Positions 18,701-26,418 of a stretch of DNA of 64,000 nt are shown here, one piece after another (position 1 is the first letter of the stretch; the number at the start of each line of letters is the position of its first letter). The notes under the pieces are model-generated. The model worked only from the letters and a program-made list of their open reading frames with translations. It made no database searches and was not told where the DNA came from. Both the position numbers and the translations under genes were made by a program. The DNA comes from Actinoplanes sp. NBC_00393 (GTDB lineage Bacteria; Actinomycetota; Actinomycetes; Mycobacteriales; Micromonosporaceae): NCBI RefSeq assembly GCF_036053395.1, contig NZ_CP107942.1:4554501-4618500 (forward strand), written 5' to 3'.

Positions 18701-19269
18701 GCCCCGGACCCGACGGCCGGGCGCAGATCCTCCCCGAGCAGCCGGTGTTCCGCAGCCCGGGCCGGCGCAGCGTCGACTGGCAGGTGGTGCTGCTCGTCGA
18801 CGTCTCCGGCTCGATGGAGGAGTCGACCATCTGGGCCGCGCTGACCGCCTCGATCCTGGCCGGCGTACCAGCACTGCGTACGCATTTCGTCACGTTCTCC
18901 ACGGAGGTCGTCGACCTCACCGACCGGGTCACCGACCCGCTCTCCCTGCTCCTGGAGATCCGGGTCGGCGGCGGCACGCACATCGCCGCAGGTCTGCGCT
19001 ACGCCCGGCAGATGACCATGGTGCCCAACCGCACCATGGTCATCGTGATCAGCGACTTCGAGGAGGGATTCTCGGTCGGCGATCTGCTCACCGCCGTCCG
19101 GTCCCTGGCCGACGACGGAACGACCCTGCTCGGCTGCGCCAGCCTCGACGACAAGGGCCGCCCCCGCTACAGCACCGGCGTCGCCGCGCAACTGGTCGGC
19201 GCAGGCATGCCGGTGGCCGCGCTGAGCCCGACCGAGCTCGCCCGCTGGATCGGAGACCAGGTCCGATGA
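15736..19269 (+). CDS. DUF5682-VWA fusion protein (YehM-YehP-like)
   Basis: 1177 residues from the GTG at 15736, inside the MoxR gene. Residues ~1-720 are DUF5682: IGVRHHSPVLAAAVP at the N-terminus with the RHHSP motif, LVELPAEMQPWV, VVCCDLPLS and VVVGAFHAPVLLDG. A Pro/Ser-rich linker (~735-800) follows. The C-terminal ~165 residues are a von Willebrand A domain with an intact MIDAS: DVSGSME (D-x-S-x-S), the Thr of GGGTH and the Asp of SDFEEG. In E. coli the equivalent parts are the separate proteins YehM and YehP; their fusion supports a direct physical complex. The VWA domain is expected to contact the MoxR ATPase. The next gene starts in its stop codon. Confidence 0.9.
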   Translation: MTDPREVVERLAGDERVQLIGVRHHSPVLAAAVPALLDAFAPQTLLVELPAEMQPWVRWLADPGTVAPVALAAAGLAFYPFADFSPELAALRWARRNDVPVVCCDLPLSSPSRAPEPSVSPSSGPSLWAAVHRTVTGRAGDDLWDRWVEAAAPGSPPEAVRRAALAAGWALRQDGADPVDLQREACMRGHLCRTSGRVSVVVGAFHAPVLLDGPVIDGVIEEPAPVISLVPYTFDLLDARSGYPAGIRDPRWQQAVLDCGADPERIRLASHAFAVEVTRELRAQGRPAGPGEAAEVARLAGDLATLRTLPAPGRGELVEALQTVLAQGAPVGVGRAVAQAMETVLVGRQRGRLAAGVPRTGLLPAVEEELAGLKLPGPGRPAQRIRLDPLRSPTDRARDLTIRRLAACGAPYGSAGTAGPVPGGEALTTAWRVEWTPGTDAALAVAGLHGVTLAQAAEGLLAVRRRRQVAAGGPTAEQALEGLEEAAACGLPELAALRLGDLRRVAGTVEQIVAGLRLLSRISRGHVTGLPDGLDGIEDVRDELHGAAVAAVPGLAGSNRVSDARALHDLVQAADEAGRLMRLDHAVRGLARDGSPLMSGAAAAVGTLLGHSAPDEFGRRLASWADLPAAEATDRLRGALSVAGGLLQAGGEILTPLLDSVDEMPDEDFVRRLPALRGGFDAMSPADRDRLLRTVSDRHGAVSPQLPADPATVMSWLAADRAGLAAVRALGLPSPAPATVPGDSSPPSDPVGNLVPVAAGLPPAGGGPHSLPAPQEPSVPDVPARSPDAVQPGGSFQRTDGGEAGGLRPGLEQAGISPAQRWRLLLGRESDQLPAEQRRLATALDELYGIGQGEGAYTVDGAGREPAYPQAREWLADLEALFGNDVRDEVLARAAERGRLDAVLAADPQRVRPSVDLLHAVLSLAGGLPEARLARLRPLVARLTAELTAQLARRIRPALTGLGTPRSTRRPTGRLDLAATVRRNLHTVRPGPDGRAQILPEQPVFRSPGRRSVDWQVVLLVDVSGSMEESTIWAALTASILAGVPALRTHFVTFSTEVVDLTDRVTDPLSLLLEIRVGGGTHIAAGLRYARQMTMVPNRTMVIVISDFEEGFSVGDLLTAVRSLADDGTTLLGCASLDDKGRPRYSTGVAAQLVGAGMPVAALSPTELARWIGDQVR

Positions 19270-21443
19270 GCCTCCCCCCGGTCACCGCCGAGGTCACGGC
19301 CGAAGCGGTCGCCGCGCTGCCCGCCCGCCTGCGCACCCGCCTCGACGCCGCAATCGAGCAGGCCCGCACCTGGCCGATCTCCTTGGACGGCGACGCCGTT
19401 TCGGTGCACCCCGACGATCAGACCACCGTCACGCTGACCACGCCGGTAAGCTCCGCCGCCGATGCTGTGTGCAGCTGCTTGCTGGCGCCGCGCTGCCTGC
19501 ATCGGGCAGCCGTCCTGAGCACGGCGCCGATCCTCACAGACGAACCCATCGAGACCGAAAGCCCAGTGGGTACCGGCGCGCGCACTGAGGACGCCGCCGA
19601 TATCGACGCGGCCCCCCGAGCTGCGGTCGGCGATGATGCGGCCGCCGAAGGCCAAAGTGGATCGGGAGACGTCGGGCTGACGGCGAAGGGACCGCATTCC
19701 GTTCGGCCCGAACCTTCAGCGGCCGCGGCGGTCAGTGCGGCTCAGCGGCGCGCAGCCCTCAGCCTGGCGTCGGGCGCGGCTGCTGTGCTGGCCACTGGGA
19801 TTCCCGGGGCCGGCGCTCTGGTTCAGGCCGACCTACTCCGCGCGGTTCACCAGGCGCGGGCCACCAGCCTGCATTCGCCCGCGGCGGCTGCGATCCGGGT
19901 CGTGGAGCATCTGCGCGCGGCGCGCCGGGACGACCCGGCGTTCCGACTGGCTGACCTGACCGACGCCCTGCGGGAGTTGCTCGTCTCGTGCCATCGTCTG
20001 ACCAACGGCGACGCCGCCGCTGCCGGGGTGTCGCGCCGGGACTACGAGCCGGCCGGTGACCTGCGGCTTTATGGCTTGTTCTGCGAACCAGTGCGGGCAG
20101 CGACCGGTCATGCCGGAGCGGCGACCTACCTGGTGGATGCTCGTGGGCGCATCTGGGTCGTGTCCGACGTCAAGCCGGCCGACCCGGCCACCGCGGTCAC
20201 GGCCACCCGGGCTTCCGTCGACCTCGGCGAGGTCCGGCTCAGCCACCGCGAACTCTCCCGCAGCGGCCTGCTGGCGATCAACGCTCACGCCTCTGCCGCT
20301 GGTCGTCTCAGCCACGGCCGCGCCCGCCAAGCCGTGTCCGCCCCGGGCACCGGCTGGTTCGAAACACCACTGAACGACCTCTGGCAGGTCGGCCTCGCCG
20401 CGCAGGTCGACCGCTGGCTCACCGCCGCCACCCGGCCCGCCCACGAACGCCCTGCCGCACACGACCTCGCCTTCCTCGACGGCGTCATCCTCGGCGCCGA
20501 CCACCGCGGCCTGCTCCTTGCCGTCCCCCAAACCGCCCAGGTCCCGACGGGAGCAGACGGCCCGCCGACAATCAGCACGCTGCCGGGCAGCGCACCTCCG
20601 GGCAGTATGCAGACGGGGAGCACGCGAGACAGCCCACCGCCCGGCACGCACGGCAGCCCACCGCCCGGCACGCACGGCAGCCCACCGCCCGGCGGCACGC
20701 CGGCCGGCCACACGCCGCCGCACCGCACGCCAGCAGGAAAAACGTCGGCGGGAAACACGCACGGCAGCACGCCCACGGACTTCACGCCTCCGGGCGGCTT
20801 CCCAGGCGGCACGGCAGCAGGTGGGCCGGCCGATGGTCATCTGGCGTCGGGGTCGTCGGCGTCAGCGTCGGCTGTGGTTGTTGCCGTGGTGGCCGCGATG
20901 GAGGAGCCCTCCCTGCCCTACGTCGCCAACCTGCGGCTCCTCGCTACACGAGCCGTCGGCCACCCCGTCCGGCTCGTCGGCCGATTTGCCGGGCCTCGGC
21001 GCATCGCCGGCCTGGCGTTCGCCGCCGGATGGCTGCCGGAGCGGCACGGTGGCCACCTCGACCTCGGTGCCGGGCCGCTGACCCGCGCGGATCTGCCCAC
21101 CTCAGCGCCGGAAGCGATGCCGGACCGGCCAGCCACCGGGCCGCCACCACCGCCCGCTCCCCCGCTCCATCTGCTGCGCCACCAGCTGGAACGTGTCGTC
21201 TCTGCCGGGCGGCCGGCGTTGCTGACCGGAGTCGGCGACGACGCACGCCGACTCGGCGACGCGCACCTCGGCGCGGCGGCCGCGGTGCTGGCCGGGCTCG
21301 GTGCGGCTGGCGTACGCCGTACCCGGGATGTTTTCGGCCGCCTGGACCCGCATGACGCCGAGCTGCTGGCGCAAGCCTGGCTGACGGCAGCCGTCTACGA
21401 GCAGGCCGCGACCCGGGCAGCCACCAGGACGGCGTGGACCTGA
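19266..21443 (+). CDS. SWIM zinc-finger protein (YehQ-like)
   Basis: 725 residues from an ATG overlapping the VWA stop (ATGA). The SWIM motif CxCx(n)CxH is at residues 68-78: C-S-C-L-L-A-P-R-C-L-H. SWIM fingers bind nucleic acid or protein. After ~residue 90 the chain is Ala-rich and less conserved; residues ~430-530 are a low-complexity Pro/Gly/Thr/His linker with repeated SPPPGTHG units, and a folded C-terminal part follows (LPYVANLRLLATRAVGHPVRLVG, LDLGAGPLTRADLP). It ends the five-gene operon; the GNAT gene begins 25 bases later and may or may not be co-transcribed. The linker length probably varies between strains. Confidence 0.85.
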   Translation: MSLPPVTAEVTAEAVAALPARLRTRLDAAIEQARTWPISLDGDAVSVHPDDQTTVTLTTPVSSAADAVCSCLLAPRCLHRAAVLSTAPILTDEPIETESPVGTGARTEDAADIDAAPRAAVGDDAAAEGQSGSGDVGLTAKGPHSVRPEPSAAAAVSAAQRRAALSLASGAAAVLATGIPGAGALVQADLLRAVHQARATSLHSPAAAAIRVVEHLRAARRDDPAFRLADLTDALRELLVSCHRLTNGDAAAAGVSRRDYEPAGDLRLYGLFCEPVRAATGHAGAATYLVDARGRIWVVSDVKPADPATAVTATRASVDLGEVRLSHRELSRSGLLAINAHASAAGRLSHGRARQAVSAPGTGWFETPLNDLWQVGLAAQVDRWLTAATRPAHERPAAHDLAFLDGVILGADHRGLLLAVPQTAQVPTGADGPPTISTLPGSAPPGSMQTGSTRDSPPPGTHGSPPPGTHGSPPPGGTPAGHTPPHRTPAGKTSAGNTHGSTPTDFTPPGGFPGGTAAGGPADGHLASGSSASASAVVVAVVAAMEEPSLPYVANLRLLATRAVGHPVRLVGRFAGPRRIAGLAFAAGWLPERHGGHLDLGAGPLTRADLPTSAPEAMPDRPATGPPPPPAPPLHLLRHQLERVVSAGRPALLTGVGDDARRLGDAHLGAAAAVLAGLGAAGVRRTRDVFGRLDPHDAELLAQAWLTAAVYEQAATRAATRTAWT
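20643..20690 (+). repeat. 24-bp in-frame tandem repeat in the SWIM gene
   Basis: Two exact 24-bp copies (20643-20666, 20667-20690), preceded by a partial copy, encode repeated HGSPPPGT octapeptides inside the flexible linker. Copy number is a multiple of three bases, so expansion keeps the frame. Confidence 0.8.
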
Positions 21444-21468
21444 AAGGCAGGGCGTAACCTCGACATTC

Positions 21469-22122
21469 ATGCTGATCAGGGAAGCGACGCCGGCGGACTG
21501 GCCGAAGATCTGGCCCTTCTGGCAGAAGATCGTCAGCGCCGGCGAGACCTACGCCTGGGACCGTGAGACCCCCGAAGAGCAGGCACGCCGGCTCTGGATG
21601 AGCCCGGCCGCACGGATCTTCGTCGTGGAGGAAGCGGAGGCAGCGGCGGCAGCGGAGGCGGCGGAGGCGGAGGCGGCGGAGGGAACGCAGGCCGCGGCGG
21701 CCGCGGAGGGAACGCAGGCCGCGGAGCGAGCGGAGGAAGCGGACGCGCAGGGAGCGAAGGCAGCGCAGGCCGCGCAGGCAGCGAACGAAGCGCAGGAGAA
21801 CGGGAACACGCGGATCGTCGCCTCGGCGTACGTCAAAGCCAACTACGGCGGCCCGGCGTCTGCGGTGGCCAACGCCGGTTTCATGGTTGATCCGGCGCAG
21901 GCCGGACGTGGCATCGGCCGCCGCCTGGCCGAGCACGTGCTCCGGGAGGCCGCGAACGACGGCTACCGGGCGATGGTCTTCAACGCCGTCGTCGCCACCA
22001 ACCCGGCCGTGAAACTATGGCTGAGCCTCGGCTTCAGCATCCTCGGCACTGTGCCGGATGCCTTCGATCACCCGGTGCACGGGCCGGTGGGCCTGCACAT
22101 CATGCACCGCAAGCTCACCTGA
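21469..22122 (+). CDS. GNAT N-acetyltransferase with Ala/Glu-rich insertion
   Basis: 217 residues. The GNAT fold is clear: LIREATPADWPKIWPFW at the start, YVKANYGGPASAVANAGFMV, the acetyl-CoA loop QAGRGIGRRLAEHVL, and FNAVVATNPAVKLWLSLGF at the end. Relatives are ~160 residues; the extra length is a ~57-residue Ala/Glu/Gln block (residues ~55-112, bases 21631-21804) placed exactly where relatives have a short turn before the strand IVASAYVK. The codons there are GCG/GCA and GAG/GAA in near-repeat order, so it probably grew by slippage. The fold could tolerate it as a solvent-exposed helix. Substrate unknown. Its 3' end overlaps the converging luciferase-like remnant by 8 bases. Confidence 0.88.
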   Translation: MLIREATPADWPKIWPFWQKIVSAGETYAWDRETPEEQARRLWMSPAARIFVVEEAEAAAAAEAAEAEAAEGTQAAAAAEGTQAAERAEEADAQGAKAAQAAQAANEAQENGNTRIVASAYVKANYGGPASAVANAGFMVDPAQAGRGIGRRLAEHVLREAANDGYRAMVFNAVVATNPAVKLWLSLGFSILGTVPDAFDHPVHGPVGLHIMHRKLT

Positions 22123-22630
22123 TCAGCTCGTCGACGACCCATCGGGCGACGCCCTGCGGGTACGGCGCCGGCAGCCCCAGGACGATGTGCCCGAATCCCG
22201 CAGCGACGGCCGCACTGATCGCCTCCCGGACCGCGGCCGGCCGGTCATAGGAGACGGCCACGTGCATGGACCGGATGATTGTCGCCGGGTCACGGCCGAT
22301 CTCCGTGCAGTACCGGTCGAGCAGGGCACTGCGGCGGACCGCGTCGTCGAGGTCGCCGCCCGGGAAGTTCCACAGGTCGGCGTGCACGGCCGCGATGCGC
22401 AGCACCGCCGCCGACCGCCCACCGATGATGATCGGCGGGTGCGGCCGCTGCACCGGTTTCGGGTTGCCGAACGCGCCGCCGACCCGCACATGGGAACCGT
22501 CGAAGTCGAACGGCGCCGACGCTGTCCACACCCGCCGGATGACCGTGCACGCTTCGGCCAGGCTGCCCACCGCGTCCGCCGTGTCGGCGAACGGCAGCCC
22601 CGTGCGACAGGTACTCGCCTGGTTGGTCAT
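22115..22630 (-). pseudogene. Luciferase-like F420/FMN oxidoreductase remnant
   Basis: What remains is the C-terminal half of a luciferase-like monooxygenase: LPFADTADAVGSLAEACTVIRR, GNPKPVQRPHPPIIIGG, HADLWNFPGG and YDRPAAVREA. The N-terminal TIM-barrel half is missing. Just upstream, a second frame carries EYLSHG directly before GLPFADTAD; dropping one base from the C4 run at 22598-22601 joins them, so the gene is both 5'-truncated and frameshifted. The open frame happens to start with an ATG overlapping the stop of the aldo/keto reductase gene, so a 171-residue peptide may be made, but it would lack half the active site. Confidence 0.82.
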
Positions 22631-23646
22631 CGGCGGCGCAGCGCGGCGTCGAGCAGCGCGGGCGGTGTGTCGAACTTCTCTTGCGCGGCGAGATCCACCC
22701 CGGGAGCGACGATCGCATCGATCGCGTCCAGCACGTCCGCCGGAAGCACCGTGTCCGCGGCCGCGAGCTGCGACGACAGGTGTTCCAGGGTGCGCGGCCC
22801 GATCAGGGCGCTGGTCACGCCGGGGTGCGCGGTCACGAACCCGAGCGCGAGCTGGATCAGCGTGAGCCCGGCCTGCTCGGCGATCCCGGTCAGCTTCTCG
22901 ACGGCGTCGAGCCGGGCCTGGTTGGCCGGGTCGGTCAGGTCGAAGCGGGCCGGCAGCACCGCCGAACGGTGGGTGCTGATCTCCCGGCCGGCCCGGACCG
23001 CTCCGGTGAGCCAGCCCGAGGCGAGCGGGCTCCAGGCCAGCACGCCCATGCCGTACTCCTCGGTGACCGGCAGGACGTGTGCCTCGATGCCGCGCTGCAG
23101 GATCGAGTAGCTCGGCTGCTCGGTGACGTACCGGCTCAACCGGTGCTCGCGGGCGGCCCATTGGCCCTGCACGATCCGGTACGCCGGGAACGTCGACGAT
23201 CCGAAGTAGCGGATCTTGCCGGCCCGCTGCAGGTCGGTCAGCGCCGACAGGGTCTCCTCGTCGCTGGTCCGCGGGTCCCACCGGTGGATCTGGTACAGGT
23301 CGACGTGATCGACGCCGAGCCGGCGCAGGCTGCTGTCGAGCTCGGCGACCAGCCACCGGCGGGAGCTGCCCTGCTGGTTGCGTTCGTCGCTCATCGGCAT
23401 GCCCGCCTTGGTGGCCAGCACGATGTCGTCGCGGCGCCCGGCGATGGCCTTGCCGACCATCTCCTCGGACTCGCCCCGGCCGTACATGTCGGCGGTGTCA
23501 ATGAGGTTGATCCCGGCGTCCAATGCTGCGCTGACGATGGCGGTGGCCTCGTCCTGACCGGTGCGCCCGATGCTGCCGAAGTTCATGGCGCCGAGCGCGA
23601 GGGTGCTCACTTGCACGCCGGTGCGGCCCAGGTTGCGGTACTGCAT
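22627..23646 (-). CDS. Aldo/keto reductase
   Basis: 339 residues, NADPH-dependent carbonyl reductase family. The tetrad is present: Asp and Tyr in DTADMYGRG, Lys in LATKAGMP, His in YQIHRWD. Further family segments are MQYRNLGRTGVQVSTLALG at the N-terminus and WSPLASGWLTG. AGGAGG stands 6 bases before the ATG. The gene is divergent from a TetR regulator across 98 bases that hold two identical-type palindromes, so it is almost certainly the regulator's target. Such pairs usually respond to reactive aldehydes or xenobiotics; the inducer is unknown. The decayed oxidoreductase downstream was probably part of the same operon. Confidence 0.92.
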   Translation of the reverse strand: MQYRNLGRTGVQVSTLALGAMNFGSIGRTGQDEATAIVSAALDAGINLIDTADMYGRGESEEMVGKAIAGRRDDIVLATKAGMPMSDERNQQGSSRRWLVAELDSSLRRLGVDHVDLYQIHRWDPRTSDEETLSALTDLQRAGKIRYFGSSTFPAYRIVQGQWAAREHRLSRYVTEQPSYSILQRGIEAHVLPVTEEYGMGVLAWSPLASGWLTGAVRAGREISTHRSAVLPARFDLTDPANQARLDAVEKLTGIAEQAGLTLIQLALGFVTAHPGVTSALIGPRTLEHLSSQLAAADTVLPADVLDAIDAIVAPGVDLAAQEKFDTPPALLDAALRRR

Positions 23647-23678
23647 GTCTATCCTCCTGATCAGGCATCCCGAATAAA

Positions 23679-23720
23679 CGGAACCTCGTTCCGGTAAGAA
23701 CGATACGGAACAACGTTCCG
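23679..23720. promoter_or_regulatory. Twin TetR operators
   Basis: Two 15-bp palindromes, CGGAAC-CTC-GTTCCG (23679-23693) and CGGAAC-AAC-GTTCCG (23706-23720), centres 27 bases apart, between the divergent aldo/keto reductase and TetR genes. The shared half site GGAAC-N3-GTTCC fits a TetR dimer; two sites allow control of both directions. Confidence 0.82.
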
Positions 23721-23744
23721 CTTAGCCAACCACGGAGCACGCAA

Positions 23745-24323
23745 GTGACGGAGACAACAGGCAGCTCGACGACGCCCCGCAAGCGCGCCGACGCCCGCCG
23801 CAACGAGAAGAACCTCCTGGAGGCGGCGGCCGCGGCCTTCATCGCCGCCGGCGTCGACGTGCCGGTCCGCGACATCGCCGCCCGGGCGGGCGTCGGCGTG
23901 GGCACGATCTACCGGCACTTCCCGACCCGCGCCGACCTGATCGTCGCCGTCTACCGCCACCAGGTCGAAGCCTGCGCCGAAGCCGGTCCGGCGCTGCTGA
24001 CCGAGAACGATTCCCCGCACGCCGCCCTGGCCGCCTGGATCGAGCTCTTCGCCGACTTCCTGACCACCAAACACGGCCTCGCCGAGGCGCTGCAGTCCGA
24101 CGACGCCACCTTCGCCACCCTGCACGCGTACTTCCTCGACCGTCTTGTCCCGGTCTGCGCCCAGCTGCTCGAGGCCGCCACCGCGGCCGGCGAGATCGTC
24201 CCGGACATCGATGCCCTCACCCTGATGCGCGGCGTCGGCAACCTCTGCATCGGCGCCGCCGACCCCCGCTACGACGCCCGGCGCATGGTCACCCTTCTGA
24301 TCACCGGCTTGCGCCGGCATTAG
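23745..24323 (+). CDS. TetR-family transcriptional regulator
   Basis: 192 residues from a GTG with GGAG 7 bases upstream. The N-terminal helix-turn-helix (residues ~25-65) reads VPVRDIAARAGVGVGTIYRHFPTRADLI, a canonical TetR DNA-binding domain. The C-terminal ligand domain (HAALAAWIELFADFLTTKHG) matches the SbtR-type TetR_C group. It is divergent from the aldo/keto reductase gene and probably represses it and itself through the palindromes between them. It converges on the PH-domain gene across 45 bases. Confidence 0.92.
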   Translation: MTETTGSSTTPRKRADARRNEKNLLEAAAAAFIAAGVDVPVRDIAARAGVGVGTIYRHFPTRADLIVAVYRHQVEACAEAGPALLTENDSPHAALAAWIELFADFLTTKHGLAEALQSDDATFATLHAYFLDRLVPVCAQLLEAATAAGEIVPDIDALTLMRGVGNLCIGAADPRYDARRMVTLLITGLRRH

Positions 24324-24368
24324 AACCTTCGGGGTACGCCTACCGAAGGCACCCGCCCGACGAAGCGA

Positions 24369-25850
24369 TCAGGCAGATGGCGGCGCCCCAGCGCCACCGC
24401 CGGGCTGAAGCACGGTGAGACGCCGGGCCAGCTCGGGATCAGCGCCGGCGGCGAACTCGAGCGCCTGATCCACCCCGGCATCCGGCACCTTGTAGTACCG
24501 GCTGCCCGCCGCCGTCGCGACGCCGACCGTCATCCGCCCGCCCCAGCGCTGCAGGATCGACTGCTCGAAGGTCCACCCGATGACCGCCCGCTGCTGCAAC
24601 GCCACCGTGTCCCGGTTCAGCACGCCACCACGCACCACCAGGTAGTCGCCGCTGAGACCGTGTCCCAGCGCCCGGTACGCCAGCACCGCGGCCGGCCCGG
24701 TCAGCACCATCAGGGCCAGCGGCAACGGCCACACCCAGCCCGGGAGCGCACCACTGCGCACGAACAGCAGCAGAGCACCGCTGGCGAGCAGTGGCCCGTA
24801 CACCGCTTGTCCGAGACGCCGCACCAGCGCGCCCCGCGGATGCCGCTGCAAGGCCGCCTCCAGCGGCCGGCTGCCGTCCGGCAGGATCTCGGCGGCCAGC
24901 TCGCGGGCCTCGGCCATCGGGATCCGCGGCAGTACCCCGCTGGTGGTGGAGGACTCGCCGCCGAAGCGCAGCCCGGTGGCGATCACCTTGGTGCTGGTGA
25001 GCCGCAGCCAGCGCCACGCCAGCGGCTCGGCGAACGCGATGCCCCGCAGCCGCTCGTCGGAGCGCTGCACGGTCTGCGTGGTGAGCAGCCCGCGGCGGGT
25101 GACCAGGGCGGTGTCCGGTGGGGTGCCCTTGCGGACCAGTTCGAAGTTCCAGTTCTCCATCAGGAACGTGACGGTCGTGACGGCCACCCCGAGCGGCAGG
25201 GCGAGCACCAGCAGCAGGATGAGGTTCGACTCCAGCAGGCCGCGCCCGAAGCCGAGCAGATCGACGCCGAACGGCCGCAGCACCCAGTTCAGGGCGAACA
25301 GCGGAGCGAGGACGGCGAACACCGACCACACCGTGACCACGTTCAACGGCACCCAGGAACGGCGCAGCCGGGCGATGACCCGCTCGTCGGCGGGCGGCGC
25401 CGCGGCTTCCGGCTCCGCTGGAGCAGCACCCGGCATCAGCTCGTGTTCGAGGCGGGTGGCGTGCCCGCGGTCGAGGCCGTCCAGTTTGAACGACGACTCC
25501 GACTCGCCGGAGCCGATGTGCACGGTGGCCAGTCCCAGCAGCCGGGGCAGCAGGTTCGCCGAGGTGCTGACGTTGCGGATCCGGTCGCGGGCGACGACCC
25601 GGTGCTTGCGGGCCAGCCAGCCGCTGCGCATCTCCACCCGCTGCGCGGTGATCCGGTACCGGGTGGTCCGCCACCGTTGCAGGTTCGTCAGCGCGCCGGC
25701 CAGCCCGGCGCAGGCGCCGGCGACCAGCGGCCAGATCGGGTCGTCACTGACGACGATGCCGAGGTAGCCGGTGACCAGCGAGATCGCCACCCGGATCAGG
25801 TCGAGGTGGACGACCCGGACGCTGAGCCGCCGCCAGGCTTCCTCGGTCAC
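24369..25850 (-). CDS. PH-domain membrane protein (YdbT-like)
   Basis: 493 residues from a GTG overlapping the upstream stop (GTGA). It has the YdbT layout: paired transmembrane helices alternating with three bacterial PH (bPH2) domains, each opening with a signature like TTRYRITAQRVEMRSGWLARK, NFELVRKGTPPDTALVTRRG and SGDYLVVRGGVLNRDTVALQ. Helices are visible near residues 15-55, 180-240 and 345-395. The Bacillus YdbS/YdbT pair is linked to resistance to membrane-active bacteriocins (established for that family), but the role in actinomycetes is open. An acidic Pro/Ala linker (GAAPAEPEAAAPPADE) separates the first PH domain from the second helix pair. Confidence 0.87.
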   Translation of the reverse strand: MTEEAWRRLSVRVVHLDLIRVAISLVTGYLGIVVSDDPIWPLVAGACAGLAGALTNLQRWRTTRYRITAQRVEMRSGWLARKHRVVARDRIRNVSTSANLLPRLLGLATVHIGSGESESSFKLDGLDRGHATRLEHELMPGAAPAEPEAAAPPADERVIARLRRSWVPLNVVTVWSVFAVLAPLFALNWVLRPFGVDLLGFGRGLLESNLILLLVLALPLGVAVTTVTFLMENWNFELVRKGTPPDTALVTRRGLLTTQTVQRSDERLRGIAFAEPLAWRWLRLTSTKVIATGLRFGGESSTTSGVLPRIPMAEARELAAEILPDGSRPLEAALQRHPRGALVRRLGQAVYGPLLASGALLLFVRSGALPGWVWPLPLALMVLTGPAAVLAYRALGHGLSGDYLVVRGGVLNRDTVALQQRAVIGWTFEQSILQRWGGRMTVGVATAAGSRYYKVPDAGVDQALEFAAGADPELARRLTVLQPGGGAGAPPSA

Positions 25851-26350
25851 GTGGCGTCACCCTCGGCGGCCGCGGTGACCTCGCGCAGCCGGTCGACCGT
25901 CTGCTCCGCGACGCGTACGTCCAGGCCCTCGATCGTGATCTTTCCTTCTGACGACGCCGTGGTGACCGCGATGGTGGCCAGCCCGAACGCCCGCTGGAGC
26001 AGCCCGATCTCGGTGTCGATGGTCTGGATCCGGGAGATCGGCACGATCTGCCATTTGCGGGTCAGCCAGCCGGAGAGCGCGTAGACCGCGTCGTCGGTGG
26101 CCTCCCAGCGGTGCACGAGGTGACGCACGGTGGGCATGACGGCGATGTTGACCAGGTAGACCGGGACGAGGATCAGCAGGACCGGGCCGATCCACGGGCG
26201 GGTGACCTCGGCGAACCAGTAGACGGCCCCGAGCACGCCCAGCACGCCGATCGCCCAGAACAGCGCCTGCAGGGTCCGCCAGGCGATGAACCGGCGGTCC
26301 AGCCGGTGCCGGGGCGGGCGGAGTTCGAGTCGGCCGGCGACGGAGGTCAT
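25847..26350 (-). CDS. PH-domain membrane protein (YdbS-like)
   Basis: 167 residues from the ATG at 26350 (an in-frame ATG at 26359 would add three). Two transmembrane helices (LFWAIGVLGVLGAVYWF, WIGPVLLILVPVYLVNIAVM) are followed by one bPH2 domain (VYALSGWLTRKWQIVPISRI, TIDTEIGLLQRAFGLATIAV). This is the usual small partner that precedes YdbT. Its stop overlaps the YdbT start, so the pair is co-translated. It is divergent from the MFS gene with about 68 bases between starts; no operator is evident. Confidence 0.87.
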   Translation of the reverse strand: MTSVAGRLELRPPRHRLDRRFIAWRTLQALFWAIGVLGVLGAVYWFAEVTRPWIGPVLLILVPVYLVNIAVMPTVRHLVHRWEATDDAVYALSGWLTRKWQIVPISRIQTIDTEIGLLQRAFGLATIAVTTASSEGKITIEGLDVRVAEQTVDRLREVTAAAEGDAT

Positions 26351-26418
26351 ACCGCCCATGGTGACCGAACCGTGCCAACCCGGATCGGCGGGAAAACGCG
26401 TGCGACATCGGTCCGATC

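Noticed and set aside
9916..21443. Type of phage-defence island such as BREX or DISARM
   Set aside because: No methylase, phosphatase PglZ, or Lon-like gene; the gene set fits the Yeh-type MoxR-VWA cluster instead.
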